In this document: positions 32,675 to 39,845 of the stretch, in pieces | Layout: each line of letters begins with the position of its first letter | Numbering within the stretch: position 1 is the stretch's first letter | Assembly (NCBI RefSeq): GCF_014656055.1 | Contig: NZ_BNBR01000005.1 | Coordinates: forward strand, 522,464-586,463 | Reading direction: 5' to 3' | Length of the DNA stretch: 64,000 bases | Source: Streptomyces griseosporeus | GTDB taxonomy: Bacteria; Actinomycetota; Actinomycetes; Streptomycetales; Streptomycetaceae | Position numbers and translations under genes: made by a program | The notes under the pieces: generated by a model | Databases searched by the model: none | Told to the model about the DNA's origin: nothing | The model's input: the letters and a program-made list of their open reading frames with translations, nothing else

Positions 32675-33433
32675 TCAGTTCTGCGCCATGTCGACGAATC
32701 GACCATAGTGCCCCTGGAATGCCACCGTGATGGCGCCGGACTCCCGGAGGTCGTCCAGCATCGGTTTCTTGTCCCACCGCTGCTCCGGACTACGGTTCAG
32801 GTGACTGGTGGCGATGATCGGGACTTCCAGTTCGCGGGCCAGGGTCTTCAGGTCGCGGACGATGTCGCCGACCTCCCTTTCGCGAAGGTCGCTGCGCTTG
32901 GCCGGCCGGATGTCCTGGATGCCGTCCACAGCGATCAGGCGCACACCATGATCCTGAACCAACTCGGTCGCCTCGTCCTCCAGCTGCCGCATCGTCAGCC
33001 GACTGGGCGCTTTGATCCACAGCGGAGCGTCCGAGATGACCGGTGCGATCCGGCCGAGGCGTGTCCACTCCGCTTCTTCCATCGTCCCCGCATGAATGCG
33101 AAGGCGGGCGACACGCGCCTCAGCGGACAGAACGCGGGTGACGAAGTGCTCCCTGCTCTCTTCGAGCGTGTACGCCAGAGTGGGCACCTTGTGCTTGATC
33201 GCGGCATGGCGGCACATGTCAGTTACCAGTGTCGATCGCCCCAGCCCGGGACGGGACGCGATGACCATCAGACGGCCGCCGATCAGGCCTCCGGTCAGAA
33301 GGTCGAGGTCGGTGAAGCCGGTGGGAATGCCCCGCAGGCTGTTCGGGGGCACCACCTCGTACGGCGCCGTACCCGGCACCTTCCTGGCCGCCCCGCGCGA
33401 CGCCGGCGGCCCGTTTGGCGCGGACGAGGTCAT
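32675..33433 (-). CDS. Short DnaB-like helicase-domain ATPase with Walker A Lys to Arg
   Basis: 252 residues, corresponding to the RecA-like C-terminal domain of replicative helicase DnaB without its N-terminal primase-binding domain. Visible: IPTGFTDLDLLTGGLIGGRL, Walker A SRPGLGRST (60-68) with Arg66 in place of the catalytic Lys, the Glu-bearing YTLEES, Walker B RLIAVDGIQDI, and the sensor/loop ATSHLNRSPEQRWDKKPMLDDLRESG, shown here in part. It is not the housekeeping dnaB (about 490 residues). The start ATG at 33433 lacks a ribosome site. It lies in an accessory block with XRE, DUF397 and Uma2 genes. ATPase activity is questionable. Confidence 0.75.
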   Translation of the reverse strand: MTSSAPNGPPASRGAARKVPGTAPYEVVPPNSLRGIPTGFTDLDLLTGGLIGGRLMVIASRPGLGRSTLVTDMCRHAAIKHKVPTLAYTLEESREHFVTRVLSAEARVARLRIHAGTMEEAEWTRLGRIAPVISDAPLWIKAPSRLTMRQLEDEATELVQDHGVRLIAVDGIQDIRPAKRSDLREREVGDIVRDLKTLARELEVPIIATSHLNRSPEQRWDKKPMLDDLRESGAITVAFQGHYGRFVDMAQN

Positions 33434-33535
33434 CGACGTGACGGAGAAGGTCAACGCCCTGCGCCGGGCGGCGGGCCTGCTGTGAGCGTGCGGGACGTGC
33501 CGGTCCGGGCACCATGGAGGCGAGGAGGCGACGTA

Positions 33536-34117
33536 ATGACCCCCAGGACCGAGCAGCACCGGCCGCAGATGTCCGTCGAGGAGTTCGAGGAGCTGGAGCG
33601 CCACGCCTCGGAGACCGTGCGGCTGGAGTTCATCGAGGGAAAGGTCCAGGTCAAGGCCGTACCCGACGGCGATCACAGCGAGATCTACATGTGGCTCCTG
33701 GAGCAGTGCATGCAGGCCCGCCCCGAGCTGCGGCTTCACCCTGAGCGCGGCCTCAAGACGGAGGCGTACCGCAAGGGGAGGGCTCGCGCGGATGCCGTGC
33801 TGGTACCCAAGGGAAGCCTCAGGGGGCGCGGCGAATGGTCCGAGGCCGACGGGGTGCTGATGGCGGTGGAGATCACGTCGTACGACTCCGACACGGCTCA
33901 GCGGGACCGCGTCGAGAAGCCCGGCGGTTACGCGGCGGCCGGGATCCCCGTGTGTCTCCTCATCGACCGGGACGACTGCTCGCTGGTGGTCTTCGACCAG
34001 CCGGAGGACGGTCACTACCGGCACCAGGAGAAGCTCCCGTTCGGCGCGACCGTGGAGCTTCCCGAGCCGGTGAACATCACCCTCGACACCGAACCGCTCA
34101 AGGAGTTCGCCGACTGA
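33536..34117 (+). CDS. Uma2 family (DUF820) putative nuclease, copy 3
   Basis: 193 residues. RLEFIEGKVQVK, the Asp in RARADAVLVP, LMAVEITSYDSDTAQRDRVEKP and the beta-strand AGIPVCLLIDRDD give the PD-(D/E)xK-type frame. It shares long identical stretches with the copy at 8522 (EAYRKGRAR, ADGVLMAVEITSYD), so these two are close paralogues 25 kb apart. The ATG at 33536 follows gaggaggcgacgta. Function unknown. Confidence 0.87.
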   Translation: MTPRTEQHRPQMSVEEFEELERHASETVRLEFIEGKVQVKAVPDGDHSEIYMWLLEQCMQARPELRLHPERGLKTEAYRKGRARADAVLVPKGSLRGRGEWSEADGVLMAVEITSYDSDTAQRDRVEKPGGYAAAGIPVCLLIDRDDCSLVVFDQPEDGHYRHQEKLPFGATVELPEPVNITLDTEPLKEFAD

Positions 34118-34245
34118 CGGCTGCCATGTGACCCGCCCCACTTTCCGGACTGCCCCTGTCGCCCCTGGGGCATGAGCCGAGTCGGACGCGGGCGGACGGG
34201 TCGTCTCACGATGCGATATCGCGAGGGTGGGATTCGGACGCTCGA

Positions 34246-34251
34246 TAGACT
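34246..34251 (+). promoter_or_regulatory. -10 hexamer TAGACT of the aspartokinase gene
   Basis: TAGACT (in GATAGACT) lies 62 bases before the start codon. A second AT-rich stretch, gtatatg, at 34275-34281 could be another start region. Confidence 0.45.
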
Positions 34252-34313
34252 GAACCGACCCGCAGTACACCGTCGTATATGCGGAAAGAACACAAACGGA
34301 GCGAGGAGCGCAC

Positions 34314-35591
34314 GTGGGCCTTGTCGTGCAGAAGTACGGAGGCTCCTCCGTAGCCGATGCCGAGGGCATCAAGCGCGTCGCCAAGCGGATCGTGGAAGCC
34401 AAGAAGAACGGCCACCAGGTGGTCGCCGTGGTTTCCGCGATGGGCGACACGACGGACGAGCTGATCGATCTCGCCGAGCAGGTTTCCCCCATGCCTGCCG
34501 GGCGCGAGCTCGACATGCTGCTGACCGCCGGAGAGCGTATCTCCATGGCCCTGCTGGCCATGGCGATCAAGAACCTGGGGCACAGCGCCCAGTCGTTCAC
34601 CGGCAGCCAGGCAGGTGTCATCACCGACTCGGTCCACAACAAAGCCCGGATCATCGACGTCACCCCGGGCCGGATCCGCGACTCGCTCGACGAGGGCAAC
34701 ATCGCCATCGTCGCCGGGTTCCAGGGTGTCAGCCAGGACACCAAGGACATCACCACGCTGGGGCGCGGTGGGTCCGACACGACGGCCGTCGCCCTCGCCG
34801 CCGCGCTCGACGCCGAGGTCTGCGAGATCTACACCGACGTCGACGGCGTGTTCACCGCCGACCCCCGTGTGGTGAAGAAGGCCCGGAAGATCGACTGGAT
34901 CTCGTTCGAGGACATGCTCGAACTGGCCGCGTCCGGGTCCAAGGTGCTGCTCCACCGCTGTGTGGAGTACGCCCGCCGCTACAACATCCCGATCCACGTC
35001 CGCTCCAGCTTCAGTGGGCTGCAGGGCACGTGGGTCAGCAGTGAGCCGATTCAGCAAGGGGACAAGAAGGTGGAGCAGGCCATCATCTCCGGTGTCGCGC
35101 ACGACACCTCCGAGGCCAAGATCACGGTCGTCGGCGTGCCGGACAAGCCGGGCGAGGCGGCGTCCATCTTCCGCACGATCGCCGACGCCGAGATCAACAT
35201 CGACATGGTCGTGCAGAACGTGTCCGCCGCGGCCACCGGCCTGACGGACATCTCCTTCACGCTGCCGAAGACCGAGGGCCGCAAGGCCATCGACGCCCTG
35301 GAGAAGAACAAGGGCGGCATCGGCTTCGACTCGCTGCGCTACGACGACCAGATCGGCAAGATCTCCCTCGTCGGCGCCGGGATGAAGACCAACCCGGGCG
35401 TGACGGCCGACTTCTTCACGGCGCTGTCCGACGCCGGCGTGAACATCGAGCTGATCTCGACCTCCGAGATCCGCATCTCGGTCGTCACCCGCGCCGACGA
35501 CGTGCCGGAGGCCGTCCGCGCCGTGCACACCGCCTTCGGGCTCGACTCCGACAGCGACGAGGCCGTCGTCTACGGCGGCACCGGCCGATGA
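34314..35591 (+). CDS. ask: Aspartokinase, alpha subunit
   Basis: Phosphorylates aspartate, the first step to lysine, threonine, methionine and diaminopimelate. 425 residues: LVVQKYGGSSVADAEGIKR (ATP/aspartate site), GGSDTTAVALAAALDAE, YTDVDGVFTADPR, then two ACT regulatory domains (KITVVGVPDKPGEAASIF and ISLVGAGMKTNPGVTADFF). The start is GTG at 34314 after gcgaggagcgcac. As in other actinomycetes the 3' part encodes a separate beta subunit. ACT residues suggest feedback inhibition by lysine plus threonine. It precedes asd in the same direction. Confidence 0.96.
   Translation: MGLVVQKYGGSSVADAEGIKRVAKRIVEAKKNGHQVVAVVSAMGDTTDELIDLAEQVSPMPAGRELDMLLTAGERISMALLAMAIKNLGHSAQSFTGSQAGVITDSVHNKARIIDVTPGRIRDSLDEGNIAIVAGFQGVSQDTKDITTLGRGGSDTTAVALAAALDAEVCEIYTDVDGVFTADPRVVKKARKIDWISFEDMLELAASGSKVLLHRCVEYARRYNIPIHVRSSFSGLQGTWVSSEPIQQGDKKVEQAIISGVAHDTSEAKITVVGVPDKPGEAASIFRTIADAEINIDMVVQNVSAAATGLTDISFTLPKTEGRKAIDALEKNKGGIGFDSLRYDDQIGKISLVGAGMKTNPGVTADFFTALSDAGVNIELISTSEIRISVVTRADDVPEAVRAVHTAFGLDSDSDEAVVYGGTGR
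35070..35591 (+). CDS. Aspartokinase beta subunit, internal in-frame start
   Basis: GTG at codon 253 is preceded by AAGGGGACAAGAAG, a good ribosome site, giving a 173-residue product (VEQAIISGVAHDTSEAK...) that holds only the two ACT domains. This is the alpha2-beta2 arrangement known for Corynebacterium LysC and other actinobacterial aspartokinases. Seen: the site and frame. Inferred: that it is used here. Confidence 0.65.
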   Translation: MEQAIISGVAHDTSEAKITVVGVPDKPGEAASIFRTIADAEINIDMVVQNVSAAATGLTDISFTLPKTEGRKAIDALEKNKGGIGFDSLRYDDQIGKISLVGAGMKTNPGVTADFFTALSDAGVNIELISTSEIRISVVTRADDVPEAVRAVHTAFGLDSDSDEAVVYGGTGR

Positions 35592-35604
35592 CCAGGCCGC
35601 AGAG

Positions 35605-36663
35605 GTGACGGCAGGGTCCGGGCCGACGCTGGCGGTCGTGGGAGCGACCGGGGCCGTCGGCACGGTCCTGCTCCAGATCCTGTCCCATCGGGCGGACATC
35701 TGGGGCGAGATCCGGCTGATCGCCTCCCCGCGCTCGGCTGGCCGCAAGCTGGCCGTGCGCGGCGAGCAGGTCGAGGTGCTGGCCCTGTCGGAGGACGCCT
35801 TCGACGGGGTCGACGTCGCCCTGTTCGACGTGCCCGACGAGGTCTCCGCGCACTGGGCGCCGGTCGCCGCCGCCAAGGGCGCCGTCGTCGTCGACAACTC
35901 CGCCGCCTTCCGGATGGACCCGGAGGTGCCCCTCGTCGTCCCCGAGGTGAACCCGCACACGGTCCGCATCCGGCCGCGCGGGATCGTCGCCAACCCCAAC
36001 TGCACGACGCTGTCGATGATCGTCGCCCTGGGCGCGCTGCACGCCGAGTTCGGGCTGCGCGAGCTGGTGGTGTCGTCGTACCAGGCCGTCAGCGGTGCCG
36101 GGCGGGCCGGGATCGAGACCCTGCGCGAGCAGCTCGCCCTCGTCGCCGGCACGGAACTGGGCACCAGCCCCGGCGATGTGCGCCGCGCGGTCGGGGACCG
36201 GACGGGGCCGTTCCCGGAGCCGGTCGCGCTGAACGTCGTACCGTGGGCCGGGTCGCTGCGCGAGGACGGCTGGTCGTCGGAGGAGATGAAGGTGCGGGAC
36301 GAGTCCCGCAAGATCCTCGGGCTGCCCCGGCTGCCCGTCGCCGTGACCTGCGTGCGCGTGCCGGTCGTCACCACGCACTCCCTGACGGTCCACGCCCGCT
36401 TCCAGGGCGAGGTCACCGTCGACGGGGCCCGCGAGATCCTCGCCACCGCGCCCGGTGTCGTCCTGTGCGACGACCCGGCCGCCGGGGAGTTCCCGACGCC
36501 CGCCGACGCGGTGGGCACCGACCCCACCTGGGTCGGCCGGGTGCGCCGGGCGCTGGACGATCCGACCGCGCTGGAGCTGTTCGTGTGCGGGGACAACCTG
36601 CGCAAGGGCGCCGCCCTGAACACCGCGCAGATCGCCGAGCTGATCGCGGCCGAGTGGCGCTGA
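35605..36663 (+). CDS. asd: Aspartate-semialdehyde dehydrogenase
   Basis: Reduces aspartyl phosphate to the semialdehyde with NADPH, the step after aspartokinase. 352 residues: nucleotide loop VVGATGAVGTVLLQIL (11-26), active-site Cys133 in ANPNCTTLSM, and substrate-binding segments SYQAVSGAGRAG and CVRVPVVTTHS with the catalytic His. GTG at 35605 lies 14 bases after the aspartokinase stop, with only a weak ribosome site, so translation is probably coupled. Full length. Confidence 0.95.
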   Translation: MTAGSGPTLAVVGATGAVGTVLLQILSHRADIWGEIRLIASPRSAGRKLAVRGEQVEVLALSEDAFDGVDVALFDVPDEVSAHWAPVAAAKGAVVVDNSAAFRMDPEVPLVVPEVNPHTVRIRPRGIVANPNCTTLSMIVALGALHAEFGLRELVVSSYQAVSGAGRAGIETLREQLALVAGTELGTSPGDVRRAVGDRTGPFPEPVALNVVPWAGSLREDGWSSEEMKVRDESRKILGLPRLPVAVTCVRVPVVTTHSLTVHARFQGEVTVDGAREILATAPGVVLCDDPAAGEFPTPADAVGTDPTWVGRVRRALDDPTALELFVCGDNLRKGAALNTAQIAELIAAEWR

Positions 36664-37015
36664 TCTCACGGTCCGGGCTCCTCGTCCGGCAAAAACGGTG
36701 GCCCCTGCACCGGTACTTTGTAGGATCTGTGTAAATCATGTGATCAGGGCGATCGTCCGGACCACTTGAGCCCCGCACCCGCGGCGGCCGAAGATTTTCC
36801 TCCCCGCTCCCCGCAACCGCGCGGAGAGCGGGGAGCGTCTTTGCGGTCGCCCTGTGCGGGCGCGGGACGCGTGTCACCAGGACGTGGGGACGGCCTGGCC
36901 GCGGGCGTGGGGACGCCCGTTCGTTCGGACATAGGGGAAGAGCGGGACTCATGGTCGGCGTAAACGTGACGCCCGGCACGTACAACCCTCACGGGGGGAA
37001 ACGTGTCCAACTGGC
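36664..37015. other. 352-base gene-free stretch before the sigma factor
   Basis: It contains the asd terminator hairpin (36806-36836), an AT-richer patch around 36712-36745 (tttgtaggatctgtgtaaatcatgtgatcag) read here in two parts, tttgtaggatctgtgtaaat and catgtgatcag, and probably the sigma-factor promoter. No ORF with good coding character. Confidence 0.5.
36806..36836 (+). terminator. Terminator hairpin downstream of asd
   Basis: GCTCCCCGC (36806-36814) pairs perfectly with GCGGGGAGC (36828-36836), 13-base loop, followed by GTCTTT. Confidence 0.6.
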
Positions 37016-37690
37016 GTGGCAGAGGTACTCGACTTCACTGTGGCTGCGCGGGGCGCGGCCCTGCGGCCCCCACGCGGCGGCCGCCGAACCCGCATGCCCG
37101 GCTCGCCCGGCGGCATGCCGGTGATCGCGCCCATGCCCGCAGCGCGGCCCGCCCGCATACCCGGTCAGCGCGACGGCGCCGAGGAGACCGTGGCGGCCGG
37201 CACCACCGTCGACCACCTCACCGAGACCTACCGCGCCCACTACCGGTCGCTGCTGGGTCTCGCCGCGCTCCTCCTCGACGACACCGCCTCCTGCGAGGAC
37301 GTCGTCCAGGAGGCCTTCATCCGCGTCCACTCGGCGCGCAAGCGGGTCCGCGACCCGGAGAAGACCCTCGCCTACCTGCGGCAGACGGTCGTCAACCTCT
37401 CCCGCTCGGCACTGCGCCGCCGCATCCTCGGCCTGAAGCTGCTGTCCAAGCCGATGCCGGACATGGCCAGCGCGGAGGAGGGGGCGTACGACCAGCTGGA
37501 GCGCGACTCGCTCATCAAGGCGATGAAGGGCCTGCAGCGCCGCCAGCGCGAGGTGCTGGTGCTGCGCTACTTCGCGGACATGACCGAGGCGCAGGTCGCC
37601 GAGACGCTCGGCATCTCCCTCGGCTCGGTCAAGGCCTACGGCTCCCGCGGTATCGCCGCCCTGCGCATCGCCATGGAGGCCCGGACATGA
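37016..37690 (+). CDS. ECF RNA polymerase sigma factor, SigE-like family (SigE-Streptomyces type)
   Basis: A 224-residue sigma factor. After a Pro/Arg-rich N-terminal extension of about 65 residues: region 2 (YRAHYRSLLGLAALLLDD, CEDVVQEAFIRVH), and region 4 (LQRRQREVLVLRYFADMTEAQVAETLGISLGSVKAY, shown in part). The GTG at 37016 is used for MAEVLDFT; ggggggaa is 13 bases or more upstream, so the start is not certain. It overlaps its membrane partner by ATGA, the usual sigma/anti-sigma layout. Its targets are unknown. Confidence 0.85.
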   Translation: MAEVLDFTVAARGAALRPPRGGRRTRMPGSPGGMPVIAPMPAARPARIPGQRDGAEETVAAGTTVDHLTETYRAHYRSLLGLAALLLDDTASCEDVVQEAFIRVHSARKRVRDPEKTLAYLRQTVVNLSRSALRRRILGLKLLSKPMPDMASAEEGAYDQLERDSLIKAMKGLQRRQREVLVLRYFADMTEAQVAETLGISLGSVKAYGSRGIAALRIAMEART

Positions 37691-38904
37691 CCGACGTCCC
37701 GGGCGGCCCCGAGGCCCACGAGGCCGACGAGGCCCGTGAGGCCCACAAGGCCCGCGGCTCGCAGCAGCCGCACGCCGAACCATCGCACGAGAAGCAACCG
37801 CACGCTGGGAACGGAACTGTGAATCACGGCCTGGACGACCCGAGCCCCGAAGGGCTCGACTCGGACGAGCTGGCACTGCGCCGGATACTGCACCAGGCGG
37901 TCCAGGAGATCGAGCCGCGCGACGGCACCCTGGAACACCTGAAGCGGGCTGTCCCCGCGCGCCGGGCGCGCAAGCGCCAGGCAGCAGTCGGCATGGCCGC
38001 CGCGGCCCTGTTCATCGGTACGGCCATCCCCGCCCTGGTGCACGTCTCCAACGCCACCGGCTCCGACGCCAACCCCTCCATCGCCGGCAACAGCTCGCAG
38101 GCACAGGGCGGCACCGGCACCAGCAAGGGCCCCGACGGGCAGGAGACGTCCGCGGGCTCCGGCTCGGGCACCACCCCGGGCAAGGGCCAGGACGGCACCA
38201 AGGACCCCGGCAAGGACAAGGGCGCCGGCGCGGGCGGCACCGCCGACCCGGCGGCCACCAGCGCGGCGGGCGTCCCCGAATGCACCGCCGACCAGCTCGG
38301 CAGCGCCACAGCGAGCAGCGGCGGCCCCGACGCGGCCGGTGTCGTCTACGGCACCTTCCACGTGGTCAACGTCTCCGGCAGCACCTGCTCGGTCAGCGGC
38401 ACCGGCAGCGTGAGCCCGCTCGCGCAGGGCGCCGCGGACCCGGCGAGGATCGCGCTCGCGGACCACTCCGCGGGCGACGCCGCCGCGGGCCTGCCCGACC
38501 CGGCGCTCTCCCTGTCCCAGGTGGTGCTCGCGCCGGGCTCCGCGTTCGACGTGCAGTTCGCCTGGGTGCCGTCGGAGACCTGCCCGACCGGCAGCGGCGG
38601 CACCGACAGCACGGGCGGCGACACCGGCGGCTCCACCAGCGGCGGCACCGGCGGCGAGACCGGCGGCAGCTCCTCTCCCTCGCCGGACCCCTCGCCCAGC
38701 CCGGAGGTCAGCAGCGACGGCAGCTCCGGCACGTCGACCGGCGGTGACACCGGCACGGCGACCCAGCTCGGCACCGGGGACGGCACGGCCGACGGCAGCG
38801 TCGTCGTCTCGTACACGCCGTCCGCGGGCTCACCGACGGTCTCCACGACCGTGCCGAACGCGTGCGCGGGGACGGTGTACCGGACGGGGCTGCTGGCGCA
38901 GTAG
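37687..38904 (+). CDS. Single-pass membrane protein partner of the sigma factor
   Basis: 405 residues. The cytoplasmic N-terminus (about 115 residues) holds a conserved helical stretch (LRRILHQAVQEIEPRDGTLEHL, partly shown), then a TM helix (GMAAAALFIGTAIPALVHV) and a Gly/Ser/Thr-rich stalk. The extracytoplasmic domain begins at PECTADQLGS and has VVNVSGSTCSVSGTGSV, resembling DUF4232, split by a 70-residue Gly/Ser/Thr/Pro insert before SVVVSYTPSAG. The ATG at 37687 overlaps the sigma stop. It probably binds and controls the sigma factor, but I see no classical zinc anti-sigma motif. Confidence 0.75.
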   Translation: MTDVPGGPEAHEADEAREAHKARGSQQPHAEPSHEKQPHAGNGTVNHGLDDPSPEGLDSDELALRRILHQAVQEIEPRDGTLEHLKRAVPARRARKRQAAVGMAAAALFIGTAIPALVHVSNATGSDANPSIAGNSSQAQGGTGTSKGPDGQETSAGSGSGTTPGKGQDGTKDPGKDKGAGAGGTADPAATSAAGVPECTADQLGSATASSGGPDAAGVVYGTFHVVNVSGSTCSVSGTGSVSPLAQGAADPARIALADHSAGDAAAGLPDPALSLSQVVLAPGSAFDVQFAWVPSETCPTGSGGTDSTGGDTGGSTSGGTGGETGGSSSPSPDPSPSPEVSSDGSSGTSTGGDTGTATQLGTGDGTADGSVVVSYTPSAGSPTVSTTVPNACAGTVYRTGLLAQ

Positions 38905-38909
38905 ACCCG

Positions 38910-38921
38910 CCGCCCGGGCGG
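38910..38921. terminator. Short palindrome between convergent genes
   Basis: CCGCCCGGGCGG, 5 bases after the stop of the plus-strand gene and 11 before the stop of SURF1. A possible shared terminator, with no T tract. Confidence 0.3.
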
Positions 38922-38932
38922 TGCCCGGGAGG

Positions 38933-39712
38933 TCAGACGCGGGCGGGCTCGTCCTCCGGGACGAGCCCGAGCGCCGCGTCCCGCTGGAACTCCACCTCGC
39001 GGCGCAGCAGCCGGAACCACATGAACACCACGAACCCGGCGAAGACGAACCACTCGCCGGTGTAGCCGAGGTTCTGGAAGGCCTTCAGGTCCAGCCCCGT
39101 GTCCGCCGTCCTGGCCGCGGGTACGGCGGTCATCCCGGCGTCGGCCCTGTCGAGGGTCACCCAGGCGTCGTACAGCTCGTCCGGCACCAGGTTGACCAGC
39201 GAGGCCGTGCTGATGGCCGCGGTCTGCCCGGCCGGGAGCCCGCCGCGGGCGCTGACGCCGTTGTCACCGGGGGTCTCGGAGGCCTGGAGCGTGCCCGTGA
39301 CGGTGACCTCGCCGGACGGCGGGGCCGGGGCCTTCGCGGCGTCGGCGGCGCCGGGCAGCCAGCCGCGCACGACCGGGAGGGCCTTGCCGGCGTCGGTGCG
39401 CAGGAGGGTCAGGACGTAGAAGCCGCGGCGGCCGTCCAGCTCGCGGTCGGGCACGAGGAGCTGCTTGCCGTACCGGCCGGTCGCGGTGGTCTGCCGCCCG
39501 GCGGTCGCCTTGGTGACGGGCAGCAGCTCGGCCAGCGGGCGGGCCGCCTCGCGGCGGGCGGTGGTGGCCGCGGCCCTGGCGTCGCGGTGCTCGTCGACGC
39601 GCGCCTCGAACCGGCTCAGCTGCCAGGACCCCATGAAGACGCAGAAGGGGATGGCCAGCAGCACGAAGACGTTGATCCCCCACCAGCGGGGCGTCAGCAG
39701 AAACCGGTACAC
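38933..39712 (-). CDS. SURF1 family cytochrome oxidase assembly protein
   Basis: 259 residues with two TM helices at the ends (WWGINVFVLLAIPFCVFMGSW, partly shown, and WFVFAGFVVFMWFRLL) bracketing an extracytoplasmic domain. Family signatures: GSWQLSRFE, ATGRYG, VVRGWLP, LDLKAFQNLGYTGEWFVF (partly shown). Actinobacterial SURF1 proteins assist assembly of the aa3-type cytochrome c oxidase. The GTG at 39712 (VYRFLLTPRWW) follows gaggg. It stands alone here. Confidence 0.9.
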   Translation of the reverse strand: MYRFLLTPRWWGINVFVLLAIPFCVFMGSWQLSRFEARVDEHRDARAAATTARREAARPLAELLPVTKATAGRQTTATGRYGKQLLVPDRELDGRRGFYVLTLLRTDAGKALPVVRGWLPGAADAAKAPAPPSGEVTVTGTLQASETPGDNGVSARGGLPAGQTAAISTASLVNLVPDELYDAWVTLDRADAGMTAVPAARTADTGLDLKAFQNLGYTGEWFVFAGFVVFMWFRLLRREVEFQRDAALGLVPEDEPARV

Positions 39713-39833
39713 GCCCTCAACGGTACGGGGCGCGCGGCCGGGCGCGGGCGGCGGGGCTCGGGTCGGGAACGGGGACGACGGGAAGTTGTCCACAGGCTGG
39801 GGACCTGGGCGGACGATTGTCGGCCACAGCGGG

Positions 39834-39839
39834 CAGTAT
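39834..39839 (+). promoter_or_regulatory. -10 hexamer CAGTAT, likely leaderless
   Basis: CAGTAT ends 6 bases before the ATG at 39846, with no ribosome site between. If the downstream ATG at 39897 is used instead, this is an ordinary promoter. Confidence 0.4.
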
Positions 39840-39845
39840 GGGGCC

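Noticed and set aside
34206..36623. A minus-strand open frame across aspartokinase and asd
   Set aside because: It covers two certain housekeeping genes and has no recognisable domain.
37003..37686. A long open frame starting at GTG 37003 and running into the membrane-partner gene
   Set aside because: Its first part is the wrong frame of the sigma factor. The partner begins at the coupled ATG 37687.
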